64,000 nt of DNA from Thermoflexus hugenholtzii JAD2 (GTDB lineage: Bacteria; Chloroflexota; Anaerolineae; Thermoflexales; Thermoflexaceae): NCBI RefSeq assembly GCF_900187885.1, contig NZ_FYEK01000002.1:1-64000 (forward strand). The letters run 5' to 3'. Below, one piece after another: positions 25,925 through 35,354 of this stretch; position 1 is the stretch's first letter; every line of letters begins with the position of its first letter. A program made the translations under genes and the position numbers. The notes below the pieces were generated by a model that was given only the letters and a program-made list of their open reading frames with translations, did not search any database and was not told the origin of the DNA.

Positions 25925-28560
25925 AGGAGCGGGGATTGGTTCTGCTGTTGCTGGGAATGGTTTTTCTGGCCCTGCCCATGGCCCGGCCGGGGCTTCCTCC
26001 CACTCACGATGGCATCATCCACGCCTATCGAGTGGTGGAGATGGCCCGTTTGTGGCAGGCCGGGGTTTTTTATCCCCGCTGGGCGCCGGACCTCGCCTTC
26101 GGCCTTGGATATCCGCTCTTCCACTATAATGCTCCGCTTTTCCCCTGGCTGGCCACTGTCGGGGTGTGGGCAGGTCTGGCAACCGAGGACGCGATCAAGT
26201 TGGTGCTGATCGGGGCCGCTGCCCTCGGCAGCGTCGGCGTCTACGGGCTGGCCCGCTGGTGGGGGCTCAGCGAGGGGGGCGCCGCGATCGCCGGCCTAGC
26301 CTACGCCTATGCGCCCTTCCGGGTGCGGGAGCTTTACTGGCAAGGGGACTTCCCCCAATACCTGGCCCTCAGCGTGTTGCCCTGGGTCTTGTGGGCCACC
26401 GGAGCATATATCCACCGTGGCGGATGGCCCTGCGGTGGGGGAGCAGGTGCGGCCTACGGGCTGCTCCTGTTAAGCCATAACATCACGGCCATGTTGGGGA
26501 CACCGGTCATCCTAGGCCATGGCCTTCTGGTAATCGTCACGAAAGGCCATCCGGCCCGGGGAGTTGTGCGGCTGGCGCGATCCCTCGCCCTAGGGCTTGG
26601 CCTAGCCGCCTTCTTCGCCGTCCCGGCGCTGATGGATCGCCCGCTGGTCCACTTGGATCGCCTCACTCAGGGCGAATATGACTTCCGCAAACACTTCATC
26701 GGGTTGGGGGAGATCTTCTCGATGCCGCCGTTGCGGGACGACCGCCTGGGGAACCGGCGGGAGTTCCTCACGCTGGGGCTACCCCTGGTTCTGCTGGCCA
26801 TGCCGGCCCTGGGGGAGATGGTTGCCCGCCACCGCCATCGCGCGCTGGCCCTCGGATGCGCTGTTGGGCTTGCGGCGATGATCGGGATGATGACCTCCGC
26901 CTCCCGCCCTCTCTGGGAGGCTGTCCCCTTGCTGGCCTTCGCTGAGTTCCCCTGGCGCTGGCTGGGGCTTGCCGCTCTCCCATTAGCCCTCCTGATCGGG
27001 CTGGCTGCAGAGATCGGGATGGCCCGCTGGCCGCTCCTGATCCCCCTGGGGTTCTCATGGACGCTGATCCTCAGCGCAAACGGCCTGATGCACAACGGTG
27101 GCACCTGGATCCCTCTGCGGGACGCGGGCCTCCGCGATCTTCATCGCTACGAGCGAGACCATCGCTACCCTGGCCTGACTAGCATAGGGGAGCTGTTCCC
27201 TCGTTGGGTCGAAGGGGAGATCGAGGGCTCCCCGCTGGAGGAAGCGTATCGGCGGGGGGAAGAGCCCTCCCGCCTGGACGAGAGATCTCTCCCGCCCGGA
27301 GCCTGGTCAACCCCTCTGGATCGGAGTCCCCTGGACCAGCGCTACTGGGTTCATCTGCCGATGACCGCCCCAGTCCGTTTTTACACCCTCGCCTTCCCTG
27401 GGTGGGAGGTGCGGGTGGACGGCCGCCGGGTCCCCACGTGGGCCGAGGCGGGGACTGGATGGCTGTGGGCGGAGGTGCCAGCGGGAGCCCACGAGATCAC
27501 GCTGCGCTTTCGTCCGCTGTGGTGGTGGAGGTTCCTGGAGGGATTCTCCCTTGGCCTATGGGGAATGGTCATCGCCCGCGGAGGATGGGGCCTGCGGGCC
27601 CTTCGTATCCCCTCCATCTGGATCCATCGTCCATGGACCTTGACGGAGAGGAGCCTGGCCGTGAGCTTCCTGCTGGGCGCGCTATTGCGCTTCCCCGATC
27701 AGCTCTGGTCTCTCACCCGCGTCCCGTTGGATCGGCCTGAGGGGCCTGCGGCGTATCTGCAGGTGGATTATCAACGCCAGATCCGGCTGCTGGGCTACCA
27801 GCTGGATCCCTCGATCGCCTTTCCCGGCGGCGAGGCGCGGCTGACGCTTTGGTGGCGGGCGCTGACCCCGATCTCAGATCAATACAGCGTGTATGTGCAC
27901 GCTATGCCCTGGGAGGATCCCGCCACCCTCGCCTTCCAGAGCGACCATATGCACCCTGCGGAGATCCCCACGAACGCATGGGATCCGCAGCGGATCTACC
28001 GGGACGAGCACCGCCTTCGCATCCCCCTTCAGGCCCATCCGGGGGTTTACCGGTTGCGGGTGGGGCTCTACCACCGCCTAGAGCCGACGCGGCGTCTGCA
28101 GGTGGATGAGACCGGCGCCGATGGACTCGATCTGCCCCTCGCTTTCGTCGTCGCTCGACCGGTCCTACCGCTCCCTCGGCCCATCGCGTTCAGCGGGAAG
28201 ATCCGCCTCCTTGGAGCAGAGACACCGGCCGCGCTGCCAGCCGGGCAGCCATGGACGCTCTGGCTGTCTTTCGAAGCCCTGGCCCCTCTCGATGCAGACT
28301 ACACGCTCTTCGTGCACATCGTAGATGCCGCTGGGCAGCTCCGGGCACAGCGGGATCTCTACCAGCCCACCCGGCACTGGCCGGTGGGGGCATCGATCCC
28401 AGTGGAGGTGCCTCTCCCTGGGCTTTCCCAACCCGGGCGGTACACGATCCGAGTTGGATGGTATCGATGGCCCAGCATGGAGCACCTGCTTCCGGACCCG
28501 CAGCCGGAGCAGGGCCTGTATGGGATTCTGCCGATCTCCCTTGAGGTAGGAGGACCTTAG
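25921..28560 (+). CDS. PTPS-related-type membrane protein with two C-terminal sandwich modules
   Basis: 879 residues from ATG 25921, whose ATGA overlaps the upstream stop. The N-terminal half resembles the membrane protein family named after 6-pyruvoyl-tetrahydropterin synthase-related domains: LPPTHDGIIHAYRVVEMARL, FYPRWAPDLAFGLGYPLFHYNAPLFPWLA, YAYAPFRVRELYWQGDFPQYLAL and LLLSHNITAMLGTPV. After about ten helices comes a luminal domain (FYTLAFPGWEVRVDGRRVP), one more helix pair, then two copies of the cluster's module, at about 620-745 (QIRLLGYQLDPSIAFPGGEARLTLWW) and 760-879 (KIRLLGAETPAALPAGQPWTLWLSF). The His-Asp in the first loop is a GT-C-like acidic motif. It is a tandem duplicate of the next gene. 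Confidence 0.75.
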   Translation: MKERGLVLLLLGMVFLALPMARPGLPPTHDGIIHAYRVVEMARLWQAGVFYPRWAPDLAFGLGYPLFHYNAPLFPWLATVGVWAGLATEDAIKLVLIGAAALGSVGVYGLARWWGLSEGGAAIAGLAYAYAPFRVRELYWQGDFPQYLALSVLPWVLWATGAYIHRGGWPCGGGAGAAYGLLLLSHNITAMLGTPVILGHGLLVIVTKGHPARGVVRLARSLALGLGLAAFFAVPALMDRPLVHLDRLTQGEYDFRKHFIGLGEIFSMPPLRDDRLGNRREFLTLGLPLVLLAMPALGEMVARHRHRALALGCAVGLAAMIGMMTSASRPLWEAVPLLAFAEFPWRWLGLAALPLALLIGLAAEIGMARWPLLIPLGFSWTLILSANGLMHNGGTWIPLRDAGLRDLHRYERDHRYPGLTSIGELFPRWVEGEIEGSPLEEAYRRGEEPSRLDERSLPPGAWSTPLDRSPLDQRYWVHLPMTAPVRFYTLAFPGWEVRVDGRRVPTWAEAGTGWLWAEVPAGAHEITLRFRPLWWWRFLEGFSLGLWGMVIARGGWGLRALRIPSIWIHRPWTLTERSLAVSFLLGALLRFPDQLWSLTRVPLDRPEGPAAYLQVDYQRQIRLLGYQLDPSIAFPGGEARLTLWWRALTPISDQYSVYVHAMPWEDPATLAFQSDHMHPAEIPTNAWDPQRIYRDEHRLRIPLQAHPGVYRLRVGLYHRLEPTRRLQVDETGADGLDLPLAFVVARPVLPLPRPIAFSGKIRLLGAETPAALPAGQPWTLWLSFEALAPLDADYTLFVHIVDAAGQLRAQRDLYQPTRHWPVGASIPVEVPLPGLSQPGRYTIRVGWYRWPSMEHLLPDPQPEQGLYGILPISLEVGGP

Positions 28561-28565
28561 CCCAT

Positions 28566-31241
28566 ATGCTGCGTGAGCGTGGCTTCTGGCTGATGATCCC
28601 CGGCCTCCTGCTGGTGATCAGCCCGTTGTGGTGGGCAGGCTTCCCGCCCTCCCACGACGGCGTGCTGCATGTCTACCGGGTGCTGGAGATGCATCGGATG
28701 TGGCGCGCAGGGGTGCTCTTCCCCCGCTGGGCCCCCGACCTGGTCGACGGCCTAGGATATCCTCTCTTCCACTTTCTGGGCCCCTTGTTCCCCTGGCTCG
28801 GAGCCCTGGGGATGACCCTCGGGCTGGATCTGGAGAGCAGCGTCAAAGTCGTCTTGGCCCTGTTAACGCTGCTGGGCAGCGCAGGGGTGTATCGACTGGC
28901 CCGCCGATGGGGAATCGGGGAGGGCGGTGCGATGGCGGCCGGCCTGGCCTACGCCTTCGCCCCCTTCCGGGTGCGGGAGCTCTACTGGCAGGGGGATTTC
29001 CCTCAGTATCTGGGGCTGTGCCTGCTGCCGTGGACCCTGGATACCTTTCACAACTATCTTCGCGCAGGTGGATGGGCCCGCTGGTGGAAGGCCGGGCTCA
29101 CCTACGCCCTGCTGCTGCTCAGCCACAACATCACGGCGATGCTCGGCACCGGGGTGTTGATCGGCTATGGGGGGCTGGCGATCTGGGTGGAGCGCCCGCC
29201 CCGAGCGCGATGGGGGAAGGCGCTTATGGCGCTGGGGCTGGGCCTGGGGCTTGCCGCCTTCTTTGTGATCCCCGCCCTGTGGGATCGCTCCCTGGTGCAT
29301 CTGGACCGCCTGCTCCGGGGACACTTCGATTTCCGCAAGCATTTCCTGGGGCTGGATCGCCTGCTTTCTTTCGTCCCGGTCCAGGATCAGAGCCTGGGCA
29401 ATCCTCAAGAGGTACTGACCCTGGGCGGTCATCAGGTCGTCCTCGCCCTGCCGGGGCTTCTGGCCCTCCGTCGGCCCGGCCGATCCCGCCCCCTGGCCCT
29501 CGGGGCAGGGATCGGGGTCATCGGGATGATCGCGCTGATGACCTCGATCTCGCGTCCCCTCTGGGAACACATGCCTCTTCTGGCCTATGCGGAGTTCCCC
29601 TGGCGCTGGCTGGGCCCTGCTGCCCTTCCCGTGGCCCTGCTCATCGGCCTCTCCGTGGAGGAAATCCACCGGGCCCGGGGGCTGGCCCTCGCAGGGATCT
29701 TGCTGGCAGTGATCCTGGGCGCGGCTCCCCTGTTGTACCCCTTTGGGCAGTTTACGGTGATGCGCGGGGCCAGTCTGGCCGACCTTCAAGCCTTCGATCG
29801 CCAGGCGGGGCTGATCGGCCTGACCAGCGTGGGGGAGCTACTCCCGCGTTGGGTGACCCGGGAGATCCGGGGCTCCCCGCTGGAGGAAGATTACCGGGAG
29901 GGACGGGAGCCCGTTCGGCTGCGAGAGGAGGACCTGCCCCCCGGCTCCCGAATGGAGGTCCGCTCCCTCCACCCGCTGGATCAGCGCTTCCGGGTGGATC
30001 TCCCTCGCGAGGCTACGGTTTCCTTCTGGGTTTTCGCCTTCCCGGGCTGGAATGTTCAGGTGGATGGACGGCCGGTAGCCATCTGGCCGGAGGAGGGAAC
30101 CGGGCGGCTACAGGCGCGCCTGCCGGCGGGCCGGCATGAAGTCCGCTTGCATTTCGCCGGGCGATGGGACTGGCGCCTGCTGGAGCTGTTCTCCCTTGGG
30201 TTATGGGGGGCCGGCCTCAGCCGCTGGCTTCTGGAGCGCCGGCGCGCCCGGCAGACCCTTGTCAGGCGGGCCCGCTTTGAAGGACCCACTCTCTCTCCCC
30301 GGGAGGCAGCCATTGCCGGGGCATTGGGGGCGCTGCTCCTGATCGGGAAACTCATCTATGTGGATCCCCACACCGGCTGGTTCCGCCCTCGTTCGGATCC
30401 GAACCATCCTCCCGGAATGAGCGAGCGGGCGGACGTGGATTTCGGCGGCCGCGTCCGCCTGCTGGGGTATCATCTCTCCTCCTGGGTCGTCGAGCCGGGG
30501 GAGACCCTGCGCCTCATCCTCTGGTGGCGGGGGCTGCGTCCGATGGAGACCCAATACAGCGTGTATGTCCACGGGCTGGAGGCGCTTCCCCCGAATCAGC
30601 TGCGTTTCCAGAGTGATCACATGCACCCGGGGGACATGCCGACGACGGCGCTGCCATGGCGGGAGGAACGCTACATCCGGGATGCGCACACCCTCCGGAT
30701 CCCGGCTGACCTTCCCCCCGGTCCCTATCGGCTGAAGATAGGATTGTATGAAAAAGACTCCCCTTGGAAGACTGTTCCGGTCGATTCGACGGGGGAAAAC
30801 GGATATATGCTCCCGCGCATCCTGCTGGTGAACCGCCGGATGCCTCCGTCCGCCCGCTTGCCGGAGCCGATCTCCTTCGGCGGGGCCCTTCGCCTAGTCG
30901 GCGTGGAGCGGCCGACGCGGATCCCCCCGGGTCAGCCGTGGAAGCTCTGGTTTTACTGGGAGGTCCAGCGTCCCATCGACCGCTCCTATACGTTCTTCGT
31001 GCATCGGCTGGATGAGAACGGAGCGATGCGTGGACAACAGGACAGACCGCCTTATTTCGATACCTCGCAATGGCCCGTGGGGATGACCGTTGCGGTCCCG
31101 GTCGAACTGGATGCGATTGATCAGCCAGGAACCTACCGCCTGCGGATCGGCTGGTATGAGTGGCCATCGATGACGCACCTCGTCCTCCCTTCCGGGGAGT
31201 CGGCCTATATCCTCCCTCAGACGATCGAGGTGGGACCATGA
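28566..31241 (+). CDS. PTPS-related-type membrane protein, tandem paralogue of 25921-28560
   Basis: 891 residues, ATG 28566, five bases after the previous stop; the ribosome site (AGGAGG) lies inside the end of that gene. The architecture is identical to its neighbour throughout: FPPSHDGVLHVYRVLEMHRM, FPRWAPDLVDGLGYPLFHFLGPLFPWLG, FRVRELYWQGDFPQYLGL, LLLSHNITAMLGTGV, a luminal FWVFAFPGWNVQVDGRPV section, and two terminal modules beginning RVRLLGYHLSSWVVEPG and ALRLVGVERPTRIPPGQ. Roughly every second residue of the N-terminal half matches, so this is an old tandem duplication kept in two copies. Both modules retain the VYVH/FFVH strand and the LPPGPYRLKIGLYE ending. A glycosyltransferase function is inferred from the cluster. 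Confidence 0.75.
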   Translation: MLRERGFWLMIPGLLLVISPLWWAGFPPSHDGVLHVYRVLEMHRMWRAGVLFPRWAPDLVDGLGYPLFHFLGPLFPWLGALGMTLGLDLESSVKVVLALLTLLGSAGVYRLARRWGIGEGGAMAAGLAYAFAPFRVRELYWQGDFPQYLGLCLLPWTLDTFHNYLRAGGWARWWKAGLTYALLLLSHNITAMLGTGVLIGYGGLAIWVERPPRARWGKALMALGLGLGLAAFFVIPALWDRSLVHLDRLLRGHFDFRKHFLGLDRLLSFVPVQDQSLGNPQEVLTLGGHQVVLALPGLLALRRPGRSRPLALGAGIGVIGMIALMTSISRPLWEHMPLLAYAEFPWRWLGPAALPVALLIGLSVEEIHRARGLALAGILLAVILGAAPLLYPFGQFTVMRGASLADLQAFDRQAGLIGLTSVGELLPRWVTREIRGSPLEEDYREGREPVRLREEDLPPGSRMEVRSLHPLDQRFRVDLPREATVSFWVFAFPGWNVQVDGRPVAIWPEEGTGRLQARLPAGRHEVRLHFAGRWDWRLLELFSLGLWGAGLSRWLLERRRARQTLVRRARFEGPTLSPREAAIAGALGALLLIGKLIYVDPHTGWFRPRSDPNHPPGMSERADVDFGGRVRLLGYHLSSWVVEPGETLRLILWWRGLRPMETQYSVYVHGLEALPPNQLRFQSDHMHPGDMPTTALPWREERYIRDAHTLRIPADLPPGPYRLKIGLYEKDSPWKTVPVDSTGENGYMLPRILLVNRRMPPSARLPEPISFGGALRLVGVERPTRIPPGQPWKLWFYWEVQRPIDRSYTFFVHRLDENGAMRGQQDRPPYFDTSQWPVGMTVAVPVELDAIDQPGTYRLRIGWYEWPSMTHLVLPSGESAYILPQTIEVGP

Positions 31242-33337
31242 GGCGGTGGCGCGCTTTCCTGCGGGATGGGATTATGGCTCTCGCCTATGCCCTTGGGGCC
31301 ATCCTGTTCACCGCCCCGCTGATCTTCCGCCTGGCGGACACCCTCCCGCAGGATCTGGGGGACCCGCTGCTCAACACCTGGATCCTGGCCTGGGAGACTC
31401 GCGCGTTAACCGAGCGCCCCGGCACCTTCTTCGATGCGCCGATCTTCTACCCGCACCGCGGAACCCTGGCTTACTCGGAGCCGCTGCTGGGGATCCTGCC
31501 CTTCGCCTTTCCGTTCATCCTGGGCACCGGGATCCCGGCCCTGGGTTACAACGTCGCCTTCCTCGCCTCGTTCTGGGTCGCCGCGCTGGGGATGGCCCGG
31601 CTGGTGCGGGCGTGGGGAGGAAGCCGCCGAGCGGCCTTCCTTGCCGGATGGCTGTTCGCCGGAGCCCCGTATCGCTTCGCCCACCTGATGCACCTGCAGC
31701 TGCTCTATATGGGCTGGATCCCCCTGGCCATGGCCGCGCTGCTGCGATACCGGCGGCGGCCCACCGGGCGACGGGCCCTGGACCTGCTGCTCTCCCTCCT
31801 GTTGATGACCCTCTCTACCTGGCACCTGGCGGTGTTCGGAGGGATCATCCTCGTCCTCCTGGGCTTCTGGAGCCTGCGGGAGAAATCCCTCTCCCGACCG
31901 GCTGCAGGGCAGCTAGGCCTCGTGCTCTTGGTGTGGGGGCTGGTCACAGGAGGGGTCGCGATCCCGTATCTACAGGTGGCCCCGGAGCTGGCCCGCCACC
32001 GGGATCTCCGGCTGGCGCAGGCGTTCTCGGCATGGCCTGTCGACGGGCTGGCCGCTGCCCCCACCCTGCGGATCCTGGGTCCCCTCACGGCGCCCTTCCG
32101 CATCCCCGGCCACACCACTCATGAAGTCCAGCTCTACCCGGGGCTTGCGCCGCTTCTGATGGCTGCTTGGGCCTGGCGGGGGCGCAGGGAGAAGCCTGTT
32201 CGCGCGGTCTGGCGCACCGCCTGGATGGGCATAGGCCTAGGGATGCTGATGGCCCTGGGCCCCCGCTGGGACATCGGCCCGATCTCCGTTCCAGGGCTCT
32301 ACGCCGGCCTCGCCGCCTTGTTCCCCGCCGTCACGTTGATTCGAGCCGTTGCACGCTGGTTCCTGCTCTCCTTGGTCGGCCTGCATGCGCTGGCAGGGAT
32401 CGGCCTAGAGAACAGCCTCTCCTCTACTCGGCGGCGCGTGCCCCTCGCCCTCGGGATCCTGAGCCTGGGGACGCTGGAGGCATGGGCGGTCCCCCTTCCC
32501 CTCGCCGCTCTTCCTCAGCCCTCGGCGCTGCCGCCGGTTTACCGCTGGCTCGCCCAGCAGCCGGGAGAGTTCGCCATTGTGGAGTTGCCGGTCTTCCTCC
32601 CCCTGGATGCGGGTGAAACCCGGCGCATGTATGCCGCTCTAGTCCACCGCAAGCCCCTGGTGATCGCCTACAGCGGCTACATTCCACCGGACATCCAGGA
32701 TCTACGGGAACGGGTACGGGCTTTCCCGCGTCCAGAAGCTCGCGAGGCCCTCGCCACCCTGAGGGTGATAGGCGTGCGCTATGTGCTGGTCGATGAAAGC
32801 CAGCCGGAGCTCCATGGGTTCTCCACGAAAGGGATTTGTGAGATCGCCCGGGATCCCCGATTCCTACCCACCATTCGCATGGAGCCCTATTGGGTATTCG
32901 AGCTGGTGCCCCCCTCCCGAAAGTCGGCGGAGCCCCCGCCGCGGCGTCCGGTTCGTATCCCCTTCGGGGAGGTCGCCGTTCTGCGGGGCTACGCTATACG
33001 TTGGCTCTCCGAAACCGAGGCGGAGGTCTGGCTGGAGTGGGAGGCTGGCGCGCGACCTCATGGTAGCTACTCGATTACCGCTCAGATGCTTGATGAACGG
33101 AAAGAGAAAGTTGCTCAGTATGATGGACCTCCGTACAACGGTGGTTATCCATTCCTCTGCTGGCAACCCGGCGAGCGGATCCTGGATCGCCGGGTGTTAT
33201 CCGCCCAGGGACTGAAGCAGGCCCGATGGTTGGGCGTGGGGATCTACGAGTGGCCTTCGCTGCAACATCTCCCGACCCCACCGGAAACGGAGCGGAGCGG
33301 CGCCCTCATCCTGTTGTCGCTACTCGCTACGCCGTGA
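31238..33337 (+). CDS. Large polytopic membrane protein, paralogue of 23381-25924
   Basis: 699 residues from ATG 31238, with ATGA overlap to the previous stop and GAGGTG as ribosome site. The opening ILFTAPLIFRLADTLPQDLGDPLLNTWILAWETRAL, followed by FYPHRGTLAYSEPLLGILPFAF, FAGAPYRFAHLMHLQLLYMGW and LSTWHLAVFGG, parallels the protein at 23381. About eleven helices reach to residue 420, then a luminal region (FAIVELPVFLPLDAGETRRMY, VIAYSGYIPPDIQDLRE) and one short terminal sandwich segment. The Asp of LGDPLLNTW sits in the first outer loop, consistent with GT-C catalysis. The two paralogues flank the duplicated PTPS-related pair, giving an A-B-B-A gene order. Confidence 0.72.
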   Translation: MRRWRAFLRDGIMALAYALGAILFTAPLIFRLADTLPQDLGDPLLNTWILAWETRALTERPGTFFDAPIFYPHRGTLAYSEPLLGILPFAFPFILGTGIPALGYNVAFLASFWVAALGMARLVRAWGGSRRAAFLAGWLFAGAPYRFAHLMHLQLLYMGWIPLAMAALLRYRRRPTGRRALDLLLSLLLMTLSTWHLAVFGGIILVLLGFWSLREKSLSRPAAGQLGLVLLVWGLVTGGVAIPYLQVAPELARHRDLRLAQAFSAWPVDGLAAAPTLRILGPLTAPFRIPGHTTHEVQLYPGLAPLLMAAWAWRGRREKPVRAVWRTAWMGIGLGMLMALGPRWDIGPISVPGLYAGLAALFPAVTLIRAVARWFLLSLVGLHALAGIGLENSLSSTRRRVPLALGILSLGTLEAWAVPLPLAALPQPSALPPVYRWLAQQPGEFAIVELPVFLPLDAGETRRMYAALVHRKPLVIAYSGYIPPDIQDLRERVRAFPRPEAREALATLRVIGVRYVLVDESQPELHGFSTKGICEIARDPRFLPTIRMEPYWVFELVPPSRKSAEPPPRRPVRIPFGEVAVLRGYAIRWLSETEAEVWLEWEAGARPHGSYSITAQMLDERKEKVAQYDGPPYNGGYPFLCWQPGERILDRRVLSAQGLKQARWLGVGIYEWPSLQHLPTPPETERSGALILLSLLATP

Positions 33338-33441
33338 GCGATCCTTAGTGTGTAAGCCTCAAAGCAATCGAAAGACAAATCTTCATGGTCCTGCTGCCTC
33401 GCCATCTACCGGACAGATCGGAGCAAGATGTGGAGGCAGGC

Positions 33442-35340
33442 ATGAGACGCTGGGGAATGATCGGACTGATCCTGTGGCTGGGCTTCAGCGTTCGGATCAC
33501 AGGCTTGCCGGCTCTCCGGCATAACTACGATCATTCGTTCCCCATCGCCCAGGCAGCCCTCTGGCGGGAGCAGGGGATCTGGCCTCTCATTGGGCAGCGA
33601 TCCACGCTGGGGATCCCGGCCTCACCTCTGGCAAGCCTGCTGATCGTTCCCGTCTTGGCCCTCGGCCCAGGACCCTGGCTTCCGCACTACGCAGCGGTAG
33701 CTCTGGATATGCTGGCGCTGGCTCTGGCGTATCGGACAGCCCGGTCAATGGCGCCCCCCTGGCTCGCGCGGGTGGCTTTGCTCATGGCGGCCTTCTCGCC
33801 CTGGCATGTTTACTTCACCCGAGGCACCTGGCTGCCGGGATGGTTCCCCTTTTTCGTGGCCCTGGCCCTCTGGGCCTGGAGCCCTTTCCTGATCCAAGGG
33901 GGATCCCCCTCGCCGGCCCGCATCGGATGGGGCTGGGTCGGGGTCGCGCTGGCCGTCTTGGTGCACCCGGTGGGACTGCTCCTGATCCCGCCCGCGCTCC
34001 TCTCCGCGGGGCTGATGCCCGGCAACCGGTGGGTTCGGGGGGTCGGCGCTGGGTTGATGTTGGCAAGCACCCTGGCGTATGGAGGGATCGCATGGCATGC
34101 CTGGGAGGGCCCGCGAACGCTCCGGCTGCCTGCTCGCCTCTGGCCCTGGCAGGAGGTGGCCTTCGCCCACGCCCTACGTATGGTCTCCGGGAAAGACTTC
34201 GCCGAGGTGTGGATGGGCGCAGCCTCTCCACCGGATTGGCTGCTCGTCCGTCTGGCCCGCATCGGCGCGGGGCTGATCGAAGCTTCCATCGCTCTGGCAG
34301 TGCTGGAGTCCGTGGCGAGGGGGCTGCGGCAGCGACATGGGCATTCGCCGCTGCTCCCCATCTGGTGGGGCTTCCCCGCCGTGTGGCTGGCCCTCCCCTG
34401 GCCGTATCCCATCCATATCCATTACCTGGTCCCCACGTTGCCCGCCGGGGTCCTTCTGGCCGTCCAGCCATGGCGGAAGCTCCCAGCGCGCTCCTGGGGA
34501 CGCTATCTCATCGAAGCAGGAACGTGGGGGATTGCCTTCGTATGGGTTCTGATCCTGCTCGCGGCAGACCGGAACGCTCGCCTCCATCCATGGACCGGCA
34601 ACCCCGAGGAGCTGCCCATGGTCGAATCCGCCGCCCTGGCCCGGCGCCTGCTTTATGGGCTGGAGGAGGATCCCCAGACGCAGATCTGGCTGCCATGGGA
34701 ATGCGCGGAGACCACGCCGACTTGGCTTTCGGGGGTGGTGGGGCGGGCCCTGGAGGTCCGCTGTGGCTTCCGGCCCGACCGATTGGCCGTCGCGCACACC
34801 ACCCATCGGACTCTCATGGTGCTCTTCGGAACCGGCACTCCCCCTCCGCTGGAGCCCCTGAGCCGGCCGCCCTCATGGCTTCATCGGATGCCGGATGGTG
34901 CATGGATAGCCCTCTACGAGATCCACCCCGGGGAGCTCCGACCCGCCATCCCCCTGGGTATCCTGACCGATTTAGGTTGGCGGCTCCTGGGGTATGATCT
35001 CGAAGAGAAGGGGAATCGCCTTCGCATCACCACCTACTGGCAGGTGGAAAGGATCCCTGAGGACCCCGCACGGTGGGCATGGCATTATCAGCCGTTCCAC
35101 CACCTGCTGGATTCGGAAGGGCATCAACTGCAGAACCCCAGCGGCTGGGGTGTTCCGGGGCATCTCTGGCGGATCGGCGACGTCTATATCGATCATACCG
35201 AGCTGGTCTTCCCGAAGGAGATCTCACACCGCCCCCTTCGCCTGGAGCTGGGTCTGTTTGATCCGAACCGCGTCGTCCGGGCGCGATTTCTTCTACCGAT
35301 CGGAGAGACGGAGACCTTGATCTTGAAGGTTTGGAACTGA
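33442..35340 (+). CDS. ArnT-like GT-C membrane protein with C-terminal module
   Basis: 632 residues from ATG 33442 after GGAGGCAGG; the frame extends upstream to 33385 without a ribosome site. The first outer loop reads ITGLPALRHNYDHSFPIAQAAL, with Asp in the usual GT-C place, followed by LALAYRTARSMAPPWLARVALLMAAFSPWHVYFTRGTWLPGWF, typical of dolichyl-/polyprenyl-phosphate-sugar transferases. About ten helices are followed by a luminal part and one copy of the terminal module (RLLGYDLEEKGNRLRITTYWQVE ... HRPLRLELGLFD). It follows a 104-bp AT-richer gap, the largest inside the cluster, which may hold a promoter although none is convincing. Donor and acceptor unknown. Confidence 0.75.
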   Translation: MRRWGMIGLILWLGFSVRITGLPALRHNYDHSFPIAQAALWREQGIWPLIGQRSTLGIPASPLASLLIVPVLALGPGPWLPHYAAVALDMLALALAYRTARSMAPPWLARVALLMAAFSPWHVYFTRGTWLPGWFPFFVALALWAWSPFLIQGGSPSPARIGWGWVGVALAVLVHPVGLLLIPPALLSAGLMPGNRWVRGVGAGLMLASTLAYGGIAWHAWEGPRTLRLPARLWPWQEVAFAHALRMVSGKDFAEVWMGAASPPDWLLVRLARIGAGLIEASIALAVLESVARGLRQRHGHSPLLPIWWGFPAVWLALPWPYPIHIHYLVPTLPAGVLLAVQPWRKLPARSWGRYLIEAGTWGIAFVWVLILLAADRNARLHPWTGNPEELPMVESAALARRLLYGLEEDPQTQIWLPWECAETTPTWLSGVVGRALEVRCGFRPDRLAVAHTTHRTLMVLFGTGTPPPLEPLSRPPSWLHRMPDGAWIALYEIHPGELRPAIPLGILTDLGWRLLGYDLEEKGNRLRITTYWQVERIPEDPARWAWHYQPFHHLLDSEGHQLQNPSGWGVPGHLWRIGDVYIDHTELVFPKEISHRPLRLELGLFDPNRVVRARFLLPIGETETLILKVWN

Positions 35341-35354
35341 GAGGGATCCTGGCG

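Noticed and set aside
33338-33441. Promoter inside the glycosyltransferase cluster
   Set aside because: The gap is AT-richer, but no -35/-10 pair with good spacing could be identified.
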